Shown piece after piece: positions 17,792-26,494 of a stretch of DNA of 64,000 bases. The notes under the pieces were generated by a model that was not told the origin of the DNA, did no database searches, and worked only from the letters and a program-made list of their open reading frames with translations. The DNA comes from an uncultured Desulfobacterales bacterium (lineage in GTDB: Bacteria > Desulfobacterota > Desulfobacteria > Desulfobacterales > JAHEIW01), in NCBI GenBank assembly GCA_947259495.1, contig CAMYLV010000006.1:62001-126000 (forward strand), in the 5' to 3' direction. The position numbers were made by a program, and so were the translations under genes. The first letter of the stretch is position 1. Each line of letters starts with the position of its first letter.

Positions 17792-18016
17792 TATAGTGGT
17801 TGTCAAAAAAACGTGCCGTTATTTCAACGTTTTTTTCTACAACCACTTATACCCCAATTCCTTAATTGGGTGTAACCGGGTGCTTTGCACCCGGTTACAC
17901 CCACACCGATTAAGGCACTACCGTGTCTTTGGTTTTTCCGCTGACGGCGGAAAAATTCAAGCCACCCTCTCTGCGGGTGGTCGGTGGCTCGGAACATCAT
18001 TATGAAAAGCGGTATA
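17792..18016. repeat. Family 1 AT-rich palindromic repeat carrying the hairpin cassette
   Basis: The left part TATAGTGGTTGTCAAAAAAA and the arm AACGTTTTTTTCTACAACCA form the family 1 hairpin. The right end reads GGAACATCATTATG and then CGGTATA, as in intact copies. Between them, where other copies have only about 18 bp, sits the four-hairpin cassette (copy B). So one repeat seems to have been inserted in the other, or they form a composite element. It separates the FAD dehydrogenase and TIM-barrel genes. Confidence 0.85.
17853..17990. repeat. Four-hairpin GC-rich cassette, copy B
   Basis: An extra leading hairpin CCCAATT/AATTGGG (17853-17870), H1 with perfect 15-bp arms (17868-17882 and 17888-17902), H2 AAGGCAC/GTGTCTT (17912-17929), H3 TTTTTCCGC/GCGGAAAAA (17933-17955), H4 CCACCC/GGGTGG (17962-17980). 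Relative to copy A at 5222-5342 the outer H1 pairs change from GGTTGT/ACAACC to GGGTGT/ACACCC, and H3 from CCGGCC-type to CCGC-type arms, so pairing is kept while sequence changes. Confidence 0.8.
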
Positions 18017-18079
18017 AACTGATTATTTTTTACCCCGGGGAGCGGGTGCGCCCAACTCTGCCAGTGGCGCCCGGAAAAT

Positions 18080-19333
18080 TCAGGTACCAAATCGCCGGAT
18101 ACCGTAGGCGGTCGCATCGATATGCGGCTTACGTCCGGTAATGATTTCAGCAACCAGTTTTCCGGTGCTGGTCGCCATGGAAATACCCGACATCCCATGT
18201 CCGGTGGCGACCACCAGGTTGGAGTGATTCGGGGCACGATCGATGATCGGCAGATCGTCGTAAACCATGGGGCGCATGCCGACCCACTCTTCCATCACCT
18301 GCTCACCAAGGGGTTCTTTTAAATATTCTGCGGCGGCGGAAGTCAGATTTTGAATCCGGCGGGCAAGAATATTGGAATTAAAGCCCGAAAATTCCATGGT
18401 GCCGCCCAGGCGAAAACCGCTTTTCCAAGGTGTTGCCACTACGCTTTTCTCATAAAAATAGCAGGGTATTTGTGGACAGGCTGCCGGCCGTGGCATGGTG
18501 AGGCTGTAACCTTTGCCGGGTTGAACCGGCAGGTCCAGCTGCAATTGCCGCGTCAGCTGCGGCGTCCAGGCGCCGGTAGCCAGCACATACGCATCGGCCG
18601 TATAGGAATCGCGGGCCGTCTGAGCGTTTCGGATTTGTCGGTCACCGGCAACCAGGGCTTCCAGCCGGCAATTCTCTTCCAGGGCAACCCCCTGCGCCTG
18701 CAGGACGCGCTGCCAGGCCGGCATCAGTTTATCCGGTCGTAGATGACCGTCAGTTTTATGCAACCAGCCGCCATACAGGCCTCTGCGCAGGGCCGGTTCC
18801 AGGCGAATGAGCTCGTCGCCTAACAGGGAAATCGCATTTTGACCGTACGGCTTTAATAGCGTGTTGGTTTTGTCATATTTTTGCATTGCGGATCGGGAGT
18901 TGAATATCATCAGCACACCTTTTTCTTCCCAATCACATTCAAGCGGCTCCTCTTTGAACAGTTTCGCATACAGCGTTCTGGAATGGGTTAATATTTGCTC
19001 CCTGGCTTTGATGGCGTGGGTCAGGTGGGTGGGGTTGCATTTTCTGGCAAAGTTCAGAAGCCACCTGAACCGTTTCATATCCGGTGAGAGCTTAATATAG
19101 AGAGGGGAGCTTCCCTGCAGCCAGCGTTTCGTTTCCTGCCCGATGGCACCCGGGGCGCACAGGGGGACCAGGTGGCTGGTAACAATCAAACCGCAATTGC
19201 CGTAGGAGGCGCCGGCACCGATGGTATCCTGTTCCAGCAGGCGGACTTTTTGGCCGGCTTTTGCCAGATAGTAGGCACAGGCCAGACCAATGACCCCGCC
19301 GCCGATGATCAGAACATCACTGTGTTTTTCCAT
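18080..19333 (-). CDS. FAD-dependent D-amino-acid dehydrogenase-like oxidoreductase (DadA family)
   Basis: 417 aa. The FAD-binding IIGGGVIGLACAYYLAKAG is at 9-27, and the GYSLTM, VGMRPMVYDDLPIIDR and VATGHGMSGISMATSTGK regions are typical of the DadA/glycine oxidase group. It would oxidise an amino acid to a 2-oxo acid plus ammonia, passing electrons to the membrane pool. The ATG at 19333 starts the conserved region; AGGAG lies 12 bases upstream. Genes for 2-hydroxyacid reduction follow on the same strand after a repeat. Confidence 0.85.
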   Translation of the reverse strand: MEKHSDVLIIGGGVIGLACAYYLAKAGQKVRLLEQDTIGAGASYGNCGLIVTSHLVPLCAPGAIGQETKRWLQGSSPLYIKLSPDMKRFRWLLNFARKCNPTHLTHAIKAREQILTHSRTLYAKLFKEEPLECDWEEKGVLMIFNSRSAMQKYDKTNTLLKPYGQNAISLLGDELIRLEPALRRGLYGGWLHKTDGHLRPDKLMPAWQRVLQAQGVALEENCRLEALVAGDRQIRNAQTARDSYTADAYVLATGAWTPQLTRQLQLDLPVQPGKGYSLTMPRPAACPQIPCYFYEKSVVATPWKSGFRLGGTMEFSGFNSNILARRIQNLTSAAAEYLKEPLGEQVMEEWVGMRPMVYDDLPIIDRAPNHSNLVVATGHGMSGISMATSTGKLVAEIITGRKPHIDATAYGIRRFGT

Positions 19334-19575
19334 GAATGGCTGAATCTCCTGCTGACTGGAATTCTTCAACCATATGAAAATGGGGCCGCTGTGTCAACTC
19401 GGGCCGGCAGGGGGGTATCAGGGTGGACGCGTGCAAAGTTCAGGTATTAAGTTTTTTAGGTGACGAATGGCCAAAAGACGGTTATATTTAGCTCATCTGA
19501 TGGGTGGCCCATCTCAGAATTTGACAGGGGGGCAGTTTCTGTAAGCTTGAACGCTTAACAAGAGGGAATCGGGTT

Positions 19576-20028
19576 ATGAAAAAAAAATCGATTTTCAGGA
19601 TGCTTTCGACCGGGGTTTTGGTATTGGTGATTGGCGGTTTTATGACCAGCCTGCCCTTGCCGGCAACAAGTCCGGCTAAATCCCTGAACGACGGGAAATC
19701 GGATATTGATCTGATTGGCATTATGGATCCGGATGGCCGCAAACACACCTGGGCTCTGCCGGCAGAGACCGCCGCCGGCATCAGCCGGCGGCTGGCGGCC
19801 AAATACCCCAGCAAATCAATCGATGGTGTTACTTTCTACAGGGTTCATTCCTGGCGGGATACCGCCAATCTGGCGATTGAGGCCCATGCGCAGCAGGGCA
19901 TTCTAATTGTCGATTTAATCAACCATATTGAGCGGTTACAAAAATTCGGCTCGGACAGGCGAATGACACGCCGAGTGACGGCACTCGAAAAGCGCTTAAA
20001 TGAAATGTCATTTTCGGGGTATCGCTAA
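19576..20028 (+). CDS. Secreted hypothetical protein (150 aa)
   Basis: The N-terminus (MKKKSIFRMLSTGVLVLVIGG) is a signal peptide or signal anchor. The rest is a soluble domain ending in a helical basic stretch. No domain is recognised. It is followed after 20 bp by a membrane protein gene, so they are probably co-transcribed. AACAAGAGGGA upstream acts as ribosome-binding site. Confidence 0.7.
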   Translation: MKKKSIFRMLSTGVLVLVIGGFMTSLPLPATSPAKSLNDGKSDIDLIGIMDPDGRKHTWALPAETAAGISRRLAAKYPSKSIDGVTFYRVHSWRDTANLAIEAHAQQGILIVDLINHIERLQKFGSDRRMTRRVTALEKRLNEMSFSGYR

Positions 20029-20048
20029 TCGATCACACATGCTACCGG

Positions 20049-20627
20049 ATGTCTTCAAATGCGGGTACAATGAATTTACTTGAAAAACATCGACAGCTTT
20101 TTCTACTTTTTTATATGCTGATCGGCGGCTTTTTCTTTTACCTGATGGGCATAACCATTGATACCATCTTTGTTCCAAATATAGAACAGCCGGAAGGATT
20201 TTGTGCAGAATGGAGCGAAAGAGCCTTCCGATGGCACCGTGCGCAGGATTGTGTGAAATTTAAAAGCAACCTTGAAGAACTCAAATATAAACATAACAAA
20301 CGCATGGAGAAGCGGTCTGCCCAGAAAGTCCTCTTTCTCTTTCTACTGGCCACCGGGGTGACCTACCTGCTGATGGTGCTGCGACCCACACTTTTTTTCG
20401 AAAAGAGCAACTATTTGAGTTACACCACCGGCATCATCGCCACAGCCATTTTGATGGGGGTGGTGCTGGGGTTCATGATGCCCATTATTTACCAGGCATT
20501 ACTGCCGGTACCCTCGGAATGGCTGCCGCAAGAATTTATGGAAATCCGGCGCGCACGAACCGAGTTGATTTTAAATGAAATTGCAGAAAGAATTCAATTG
20601 GCGTCACAGGAGGGAAAAGGGCCTTAA
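20049..20627 (+). CDS. Membrane protein with three hydrophobic segments, unknown function
   Basis: 192 aa. Membrane segments lie at about 17-36 (LFLLFYMLIGGFFFYLMGIT), 92-111 and 124-150, with a hydrophilic loop of about 50 residues containing two Cys (FCAEWSE, QDCVKFK) between the first and second. The loop may be periplasmic with a disulfide. The first ATG at 20049 or the next at 20070 could be the start. Likely operon with the secreted protein gene upstream. No family recognised. Its stop is 11 bp from the stop of the convergent gene at 20639. Confidence 0.7.
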   Translation: MSSNAGTMNLLEKHRQLFLLFYMLIGGFFFYLMGITIDTIFVPNIEQPEGFCAEWSERAFRWHRAQDCVKFKSNLEELKYKHNKRMEKRSAQKVLFLFLLATGVTYLLMVLRPTLFFEKSNYLSYTTGIIATAILMGVVLGFMMPIIYQALLPVPSEWLPQEFMEIRRARTELILNEIAERIQLASQEGKGP

Positions 20628-20638
20628 TTCGAATGGTC

Positions 20639-21229
20639 TCAGCGCGGACCGATGAACGAACGCTTCTCATTCATGAAATCGATCGCCTTTTGCATTCTGC
20701 GTTCATCCAGGGGAAACACTGGATTTCTGAAGTTTTCGTGAAAGGTTTCTTGCTGCGCTTCATTCACCTGAGCGGATAATGGCGTATAGTATAATGCCAT
20801 TTTCATGTTATTTCTATTTTCGTAGGTCTTCAGCTTGATTTTCGTCTTCTTTGACTTCCATTGATAAGTGGTCAGTTGTTGGGGCGCCCCCATTGAGATT
20901 TTGGGCACGCCAAACTTGCTGTCGAAGCGTCTTCTGAGCTGGCTGAACACCTCGATGGTTTCAATGTTGATATAAACGGCAAAAAATTGATTGGCATAGG
21001 CACCATAGATCACATCCGGTATTTTGACATCATCAATCGCGTAAACGCGCTCTGGATTGGCAAAATAACTGACATTTAAATTTTCGCCGACCTTTTTAAA
21101 TCCGGTTTGCTCTGTCAGGTCGGCTCTCCACTGGATCCCAAAAAAGCCGTCTTTCAGATCGGCTGCAGGCACGCTGCTGCTCAGCAGAAATATGGCTGCC
21201 AGAAAAATCAGATAAGTTGCCCAGCGCAT
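20639..21229 (-). CDS. Secreted hypothetical protein (196 aa)
   Basis: A signal peptide (MRWATYLIFLAAIFLLSSSVPAA, cleaved near 23) is followed by a soluble domain. The FFGIQWRADLTEQ opening, the LRRRFDSKFGVP segment and the YQWKSKKTKIKL strand resemble periplasmic proteins that bind or measure small ligands, but I cannot name a family. GAGGG lies upstream of the start. Convergent with the membrane protein gene. Confidence 0.7.
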   Translation of the reverse strand: MRWATYLIFLAAIFLLSSSVPAADLKDGFFGIQWRADLTEQTGFKKVGENLNVSYFANPERVYAIDDVKIPDVIYGAYANQFFAVYINIETIEVFSQLRRRFDSKFGVPKISMGAPQQLTTYQWKSKKTKIKLKTYENRNNMKMALYYTPLSAQVNEAQQETFHENFRNPVFPLDERRMQKAIDFMNEKRSFIGPR

Positions 21230-21471
21230 TGACTTGCCCTCGTAAATGTTGCCGAAATAGATCCATTCGGATGTGTAAAAGTATTCCCTTTCAGGCCATT
21301 AGTCAACATAACCGGCGCCATTCAATTAATTTTTATATTCGATCCTGTGGCAGTCCTGGCGTGTGACACACAGCCGATCCGGGGCCGGTTCCCTGTGATA
21401 CTGAAAAGCGCCGGCCAAAAACGGCGCGAATTCGTCTGCAAGAAATTAAGTGGTTACAATTATCTTTGTTG

Positions 21472-21957
21472 CTATGGTTTAAGCAGCTTCTTTTTGGCGA
21501 TGACAAACTCGTCGCGGGTAATGATATCCTTCTCAAGCATATTGGCCAGTCTGTCCAAATCCCGGATTTGGATGGTATTCGGGTCTTCCAGCTGATGGCG
21601 TGGATCGTGAGATTCAGCGGCTGCATTTTCAATAGCCATCGATCTTTCGGGCTGACCGATCTTCAATGATGCCACCCCGCCTAAAAAACGAACTTCAAGA
21701 CTTCTGTTATTAAATACAGCGGATTCTGCAATATCCTTAAGCGTCTGTTTGCCTCTGGTTTTAATGAACCGGTAGCAAAAAAATCCTGAGGCGAGCAAAG
21801 CCGCTGTTATGCCCAGAAAAATCCAGAGCATATACTGGGAAACCCCGCGGAAAAAAATAATCACAACCCCCAGGCCAACGATGAACAGCAGATGCAAAAA
21901 CAAAATAAGATGCGCCAGTAAAATGCCTCTGAAAAGATCTCCGGTTTCTTTTTGCAT
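21472..21957 (-). CDS. Two-TM protein with C-terminal SHOCT-like segment
   Basis: 161 aa. Two membrane helices (about 10-35 and 42-63) are followed by a linker and a C-terminal LDRLANMLEKDIITRDEFVIAKKKLL, which matches the short SHOCT helix-turn-helix motif seen at the ends of many small membrane proteins. SHOCT may promote oligomerisation. Role unknown. It lies downstream of the HtrA-like gene on the same strand, about 50 bp away, so the two may share a transcript. Confidence 0.75.
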   Translation of the reverse strand: MQKETGDLFRGILLAHLILFLHLLFIVGLGVVIIFFRGVSQYMLWIFLGITAALLASGFFCYRFIKTRGKQTLKDIAESAVFNNRSLEVRFLGGVASLKIGQPERSMAIENAAAESHDPRHQLEDPNTIQIRDLDRLANMLEKDIITRDEFVIAKKKLLKP

Positions 21958-22007
21958 GTGGTTGTGCCCTTTGAACGTTATGATTCAGTCATGCCCGACC
22001 CATCCGG

Positions 22008-22997
22008 TTAACGCTGCCGGGATACTTTTAAAAACTTGTAGCGGTCTGCGGACGGCACCCTGATGTCAAGTACCCGCGTTTCCTGCAGGATGCTCAGTGT
22101 TACCTTCACACCGGCGGGTCCCGCTGACCAGATCTGTCGGAAAAACTGGGCCAGCCCGTTAACCGGCTTTTGGTTGACCGCCAGAACAATGTCTCCGACT
22201 TTGAGGCCGGCTTTTGCAGCGGGGCCTCCGGGAGTCACGCGAATGATGAAAACGCGCCCGTGCGCCTCATCGGCATGGACGCCCAGCCAGGGCTGTGGGG
22301 GCTCCGAAGAACGCCCGGTGTTAATCAGGTCCACCAGAATTGGTTTGAGAAGATCAATGGGGACCGACATATTGCAGGGAATGGCCCCCAGCCCCGCAAT
22401 ATTGAGTCGGGTGAAAATGGATCCGATTCCCAACAGTTGCCCGTCACGGTCAATTAGGGCCGCCCCGCCGTAATTGGGATAAGGCGGACTGGTGTAGATG
22501 GCATCTTCGAGCAGATATTCCCAATAGCCTGCAAATTCTTTGCGCGAGACAACCCGTGAGCCCAGAACCGCTTCAGAGCCGCCGAAACCGGCAATCAATA
22601 TCGGGTCGCCTGCTTTCAACCGGGAGGAATGGCCCATCTGAAGAGGGGCGATGGACAACGGCTGCGCCGCCCGTAATATGCCGAAACCGGTTTGATAGTC
22701 ATAAGCCACAAAATCGGCTTTGACCCGCTCACCATTGGCTTCAGTAACTTCAATGGTTGCAGCTTCCAGAATCAGATAGCCGATGGTGAGGATGTGTCCC
22801 CTTTCATCGATTACCACACCGTTGCCTTCACGCTCGGTTCCCAGGATCTGAGCCGTGGAAGCATCATGAGGTATGGTGGCTTTGATCTTGACAATCGCTT
22901 TGAGGATGTTGGCCGGTGTCTGCGCAGCGCAAACCGGCCCACTCAAAATTAAAACAAATCCAAAGAACAGGAGATGACATAAACGATTCTTTTGCAT
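22008..22997 (-). CDS. HtrA/DegP-like protein with PDZ domain, catalytic triad missing
   Basis: 329 aa. A signal peptide (1-25) is followed by a trypsin-like fold (about 30-220) and one PDZ domain (about 230-310, with PWLGVHAD, GGPAAKAGLKVGDIV and VNGLAQF). In the protease part the positions of the triad differ: the His of TNxHV is Y74 (TIGYLI), the Asp of the DxAVL motif is G104 (TGFGIL), and the Ser of GNSGGAL is Y176 (PNYGGAAL). So it is very likely a pseudoprotease that binds rather than cuts peptides in the periplasm. It lies upstream of the SHOCT-like gene. Confidence 0.85.
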   Translation of the reverse strand: MQKNRLCHLLFFGFVLILSGPVCAAQTPANILKAIVKIKATIPHDASTAQILGTEREGNGVVIDERGHILTIGYLILEAATIEVTEANGERVKADFVAYDYQTGFGILRAAQPLSIAPLQMGHSSRLKAGDPILIAGFGGSEAVLGSRVVSRKEFAGYWEYLLEDAIYTSPPYPNYGGAALIDRDGQLLGIGSIFTRLNIAGLGAIPCNMSVPIDLLKPILVDLINTGRSSEPPQPWLGVHADEAHGRVFIIRVTPGGPAAKAGLKVGDIVLAVNQKPVNGLAQFFRQIWSAGPAGVKVTLSILQETRVLDIRVPSADRYKFLKVSRQR

Positions 22998-23384
22998 GAC
23001 TCCACTCCGTTACTGCACCGGCGACTGACGTCGATCGGCAGATGCCCTTTTAGATATGGCTTCCATTTGAGGCCATACCGGTGTTCATGACGGGCCGTGT
23101 TGTTTTGCGATCGGGCTTTCATAAGGGTCAGAATGGAATTCAACCCTTATCGCAATGTGGTTGACTTACATCCAATATAATCCCATCGAATGGTTTTGCA
23201 AACAATGGATCATAAAAACGAGGGAATTTCAGCCGGATATCATTCGGGTGTTCATTATTGCGTGTCGTCCTAAAAGACGCTATATTTATTGGGAGAACCA
23301 CATCTATTTTGCTTTTGAACTCCAGAAATGGATAACGCCCGCTCGGCAGGAGGCCCTAAGTTTTATGATGAAAGGAAAATCAAA
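22998..23384. other. 387-bp divergent intergenic region
   Basis: Between the HtrA-like gene (minus) and a short plus-strand gene. A weak hairpin AAGGGT/ACCCTT occurs near 23125-23148. A TATAAT at 23176 has no -35 box at a proper distance (TTGACT is only 9 bp away), so no promoter is called. A 90-codon plus-strand frame here lacks a ribosome-binding site. Confidence 0.45.
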
Positions 23385-23699
23385 ATGGATTTTGAGCGTT
23401 ATTACCTTGATTTGTTTGACATGCTGAATGCCTGCTGTAAAAAAATAGCATCCGGTAAATATGACAAAGCAGATTCGGAACGGTTGTTTGAACTGTCAAA
23501 GAAGGGCAGATATCCGAGTATCCTGGCAGAATTAGCCGAATCTTTTGGTATGATGCTGGTTAAAGTTGAAGCCCGGGAATTTGAACGGGAGCATATTATT
23601 GAAGAACTTGAAGCAGCTAAAGCCAAACTCGAGGACTACTCACAGAAATTGGAGCAAGAAATCCAAGAGTGCTGTCCGGAAGAATCTCGCAAAACGTGA
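23385..23699 (+). CDS. Short helical protein resembling the N-terminal part of a signalling protein
   Basis: 104 aa. An all-helical segment (YYLDLFDMLNACCKKI, then ILAELAESFGMMLVKVEARE) is followed by a coiled coil (IIEELEAAKAKLEDYSQKLE). In my recollection such a segment usually precedes a kinase, cyclase or PAS output domain, with the coiled coil as connector. Here the frame stops right after the coiled coil, so the output domain is missing. It may be a remnant or a free regulatory subunit. The ATG at 23385 has AAAGGA upstream. An ankyrin gene follows 55 bp downstream. Confidence 0.6.
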   Translation: MDFERYYLDLFDMLNACCKKIASGKYDKADSERLFELSKKGRYPSILAELAESFGMMLVKVEAREFEREHIIEELEAAKAKLEDYSQKLEQEIQECCPEESRKT

Positions 23700-23760
23700 G
23701 TTCGCTGAATAATCCGAGCGGTTACTTTGAAATTTTAGCCAGCTCCGGGGAGATATGGAT

Positions 23761-24525
23761 ATGTCACGCCTAAGCGCTATGCTTTCGATCCTGATCGCTT
23801 TATGCGGTTTTATTATGTTATCGAATGATCGGGCTTGTGCCGGAAAGCTTTCTGATCAACTCATTAGCGCTGCTGAACTGGGTGAAATCGATGACGTAAA
23901 AAAAATTCTGGATCAGGGCGTGCCGGTGGAGGCAAAGGACCCGGACGGATGGACGGCATTAATGAAAGCAACCTATGAGGGCCACGAAGAAATTGTCCGG
24001 GAGTTAATCGACAGGGGGGCCATCGTGGACGTCCAAGAAAATGCCGGTTGGACGCCGTTGATGATGGCAGCCCAGTTCGGCCATCGTGAAATCGCCAAAA
24101 TATTGCTGCAAAGCGGTGCAAGAATTGAGATTCAAAATAACGCCGGCGGTACTGCCATCATGTTCGCGGCCTTAAACGGTCATCGAGGGTTGCTTCAGGA
24201 CCTGCAAGCCACGCCTGCCGATGTCAACCTAAAAGACCAGAGCGGGAAAACCGCCTTAATTTTTGCAGCTGCCGGCGGATATCCGGAAGTCATTGAGCAG
24301 TTGATAGCATCTGGCGCCGACGTCAATGCAAAAGATACGGCCGAAAACACCGCCCTGATTCTGGCCGCCCAACGGGGGCATGAAAAAGTGGTGCGAACGC
24401 TTCTGGCCAATTGTGCTGATGTTCACGCAGCGGATAACCAGGGGAAAACAGCTTCGAAGTGGGCCGTGGAAAAACAGTATACCGGGATTTTTCAACTGCT
24501 GGTTTCAGCCCCGCCCTGCAATTAA
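23761..24525 (+). CDS. Periplasmic ankyrin-repeat protein
   Basis: About 254 aa. The signal peptide (MSRLSAMLSILIALCGFIM, cleaved near ACA) is followed by about six ankyrin repeats with the usual GWTALMKATYEGHEEIVREL pattern. Repeats mediate protein binding, so it may be a periplasmic inhibitor or scaffold. The ATG at 23761 sits eight bases after GGGGAG; an ATG two codons earlier (23755) is also possible but too close. Perhaps co-transcribed with the helical protein upstream. Confidence 0.85.
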   Translation: MSRLSAMLSILIALCGFIMLSNDRACAGKLSDQLISAAELGEIDDVKKILDQGVPVEAKDPDGWTALMKATYEGHEEIVRELIDRGAIVDVQENAGWTPLMMAAQFGHREIAKILLQSGARIEIQNNAGGTAIMFAALNGHRGLLQDLQATPADVNLKDQSGKTALIFAAAGGYPEVIEQLIASGADVNAKDTAENTALILAAQRGHEKVVRTLLANCADVHAADNQGKTASKWAVEKQYTGIFQLLVSAPPCN

Positions 24526-24575
24526 ACCCCGTCTCAAAAATGCATCCAACTATTTTTAAGATAAAGAATATCTTG

Positions 24576-25037
24576 CTATTTTTCAGGTATCTTGTATCTT
24601 CTATTCTTTACCTGTATAAAGTACTCTTTATCTTCAAACTCCAGCAGATCTGAGATTTTCAGCAGTCCTCTTTCGGTAAACTTGATGGTTTCCGCTCCCA
24701 GTTTCATATACAGGCTGTCATTTTTGATGAAAAGGTTTTTTGGTTTTAATTTTAACTGTTTACGCGTATTTAGGATTAAGGTCGTTTCCGGATCGCTGAA
24801 TAAATCCACAGCAAACAGGGCCGTATCTTCGTAATGAAAATAAACCTTTTCCCGGAAATTGTCTCTTTCCTGAAAAAGGTAGTAACCCATATCGTCTCTT
24901 TTGATGGCGGCATGAAAATAATCGATGATCTTTTTGTGCTGAAATTCACCATGCGCGTTGTGCCAGCGCCCATTTTTATCCAGCCAGAATATGGCTTTAT
25001 CTTTCGGAATCACGACTTCGGTGTGCTTTTGGTTCAT
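24576..25037 (-). CDS. Hypothetical protein, DUF1285-like
   Basis: 153 aa, soluble and beta-rich. The layout (FWLDKNGRWHNAHGEF at the start, IKRDDMGYYLF, then VYFHYEDTALFAVDL and a C-terminal strand-rich half) resembles DUF1285 proteins, a two-domain family without known function. I hold this as a resemblance. No ribosome-binding site is clear upstream of the ATG at 25037. It is convergent with the ankyrin gene. Confidence 0.7.
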   Translation of the reverse strand: MNQKHTEVVIPKDKAIFWLDKNGRWHNAHGEFQHKKIIDYFHAAIKRDDMGYYLFQERDNFREKVYFHYEDTALFAVDLFSDPETTLILNTRKQLKLKPKNLFIKNDSLYMKLGAETIKFTERGLLKISDLLEFEDKEYFIQVKNRRYKIPEK

Positions 25038-25502
25038 ATCAGATGCCGCTGCCTTTTCTGATTTTTGTTACCGATGGCAGCAATCCATTTTTGCTGCATC
25101 TTATCATAGGAGATCTTCTTGACAATTCTTTTTTTAGCTCAATTATGAAGATAAATTCCTTGCACAACATTTATAGTGGTTGTCAAAAAAACGTTCCGGA
25201 TTTTCAATCGACGTGCGCTATAAGCCGCACCGCGCTGGGTGAATTGCCCCCCTCTTTGTTGGGTTAAAGGGATGGCCGTCATCGGTGCATTTAGCACTAT
25301 TTAACTTTATTTCATTTGGTTAGATAAATCTTTGTTGGGATTGCACGCACAGATGGGTTGATGGCACCCTTATTGCTTTTTGAGCCTAATAAGGGTCTAA
25401 ATCCGCCTTTTAGCATCCGGTTGAGGTTCAAATGCGGTCGGTCAACTATCGGAGCCGGGAACCGCTAATATAAACATATTTTCTTTTTGCGGGAGAACAA
25501 TT
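25038..25502. other. 465-bp intergenic region with a partial family 1 repeat
   Basis: Contains the left hairpin arm of the family 1 repeat at 25172-25200 (TATAGTGGTTGTCAAAAAAA and six more matching bases), after which the sequence diverges, so this copy is truncated. The rest shows no gene. A possible -35 TTGACA at 25119 has only a poor -10. Confidence 0.55.
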
Positions 25503-26348
25503 ATGACAAACAAAAGCAAATCTGTATTTATTGGCATTCTGGTACTCATCTTATTTTGCGGCGGTGTTGTGGTCGGCTACTACATCTGGGGTATTGCAAA
25601 CGGCCCAAAGCCGGATTATCCTGCACTTCTTAAAGACGCGGCTCAATATGTTGCCAGCCTGGAGACGCGCAAAAGTGAACTTGAAACACAGATAGAAGCC
25701 GGGGGCAAAGTGACGCCGGTAACGGATGAAGCGGAAGGTTCGGTCGAAGGGGCTGTTGATGATCCCGTCAAAAGCCTTGAGATGCGATTAGAATCACTGC
25801 AAGAGGAAAATGCTGCCCTCCAGACAGCTCTCAGTTCCGATAAAACCGCAAACGAAAAAAATCTGGAATTAACCGATCGGATTCAGGCGCTGATTCAGGC
25901 CAAAAACACCATGGAACAGGAGAATTCCACGCTGCGCACGCAGATCAGCCAGGCGCAGGGTCTGTCCGCTGAAAATAAGAAACTGAAGACCCAGATAGCA
26001 TCTTTAGCTGATATTAAAACCCGTCTGGAAAAAGAAAAGGCTGAGTCCCAATCCACCGGCGGCCAGGAAAACCAACTTATGGCCGAAAACCGGGAATTAG
26101 AGACGCAAGCTCAAATCTGCGCTAATGAAAAAGCTGCGCTTGAGACAAAAAATGCCGCGCTGCAATCGGTAAACGATCAGAATCAAGATCTGCAGACCGA
26201 GAATCAGAAACTCAAAACAACGCTTGCATCCAATGCAGAAGAGATCAATACGTTAAAAATGCGCTTGGATGAAATTCGAGCAATGGCCAATATGAAAGAA
26301 ACATCTGATGCTCAAGGATCGGCGGGCGAAACCGACAGCACCCAATGA
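25503..26348 (+). CDS. Membrane-anchored long coiled-coil protein
   Basis: 281 aa. One N-terminal membrane helix (about 8-30, VFIGILVLILFCGGVVVGYY) is followed by a long, Gln/Glu/Lys/Ala-rich coiled coil from about residue 50 to the end. It probably spans part of the periplasm as a structural rod or tether. No family is recognised. GGGAG lies seven bases upstream of the ATG. The DUF4197 gene follows 146 bp later on the same strand. Confidence 0.75.
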   Translation: MTNKSKSVFIGILVLILFCGGVVVGYYIWGIANGPKPDYPALLKDAAQYVASLETRKSELETQIEAGGKVTPVTDEAEGSVEGAVDDPVKSLEMRLESLQEENAALQTALSSDKTANEKNLELTDRIQALIQAKNTMEQENSTLRTQISQAQGLSAENKKLKTQIASLADIKTRLEKEKAESQSTGGQENQLMAENRELETQAQICANEKAALETKNAALQSVNDQNQDLQTENQKLKTTLASNAEEINTLKMRLDEIRAMANMKETSDAQGSAGETDSTQ

Positions 26349-26494
26349 TGTATTCAAGGCGCATGATCGCAGAGAGGCAGGCTTACGCAAACAGCGGGCC
26401 GTGCCCGGCTGAACCGCGTTGAATGCCAGCATTTAGGTCATAAATAAACAACAGCAATATTGCACGATCAATCCTCTTTGGAAAGGAGTCACAT

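Noticed and set aside
23161-23181. TTGACT and TATAAT before the short helical gene
   Set aside because: The spacer is only 9 bp, so they cannot form one promoter.
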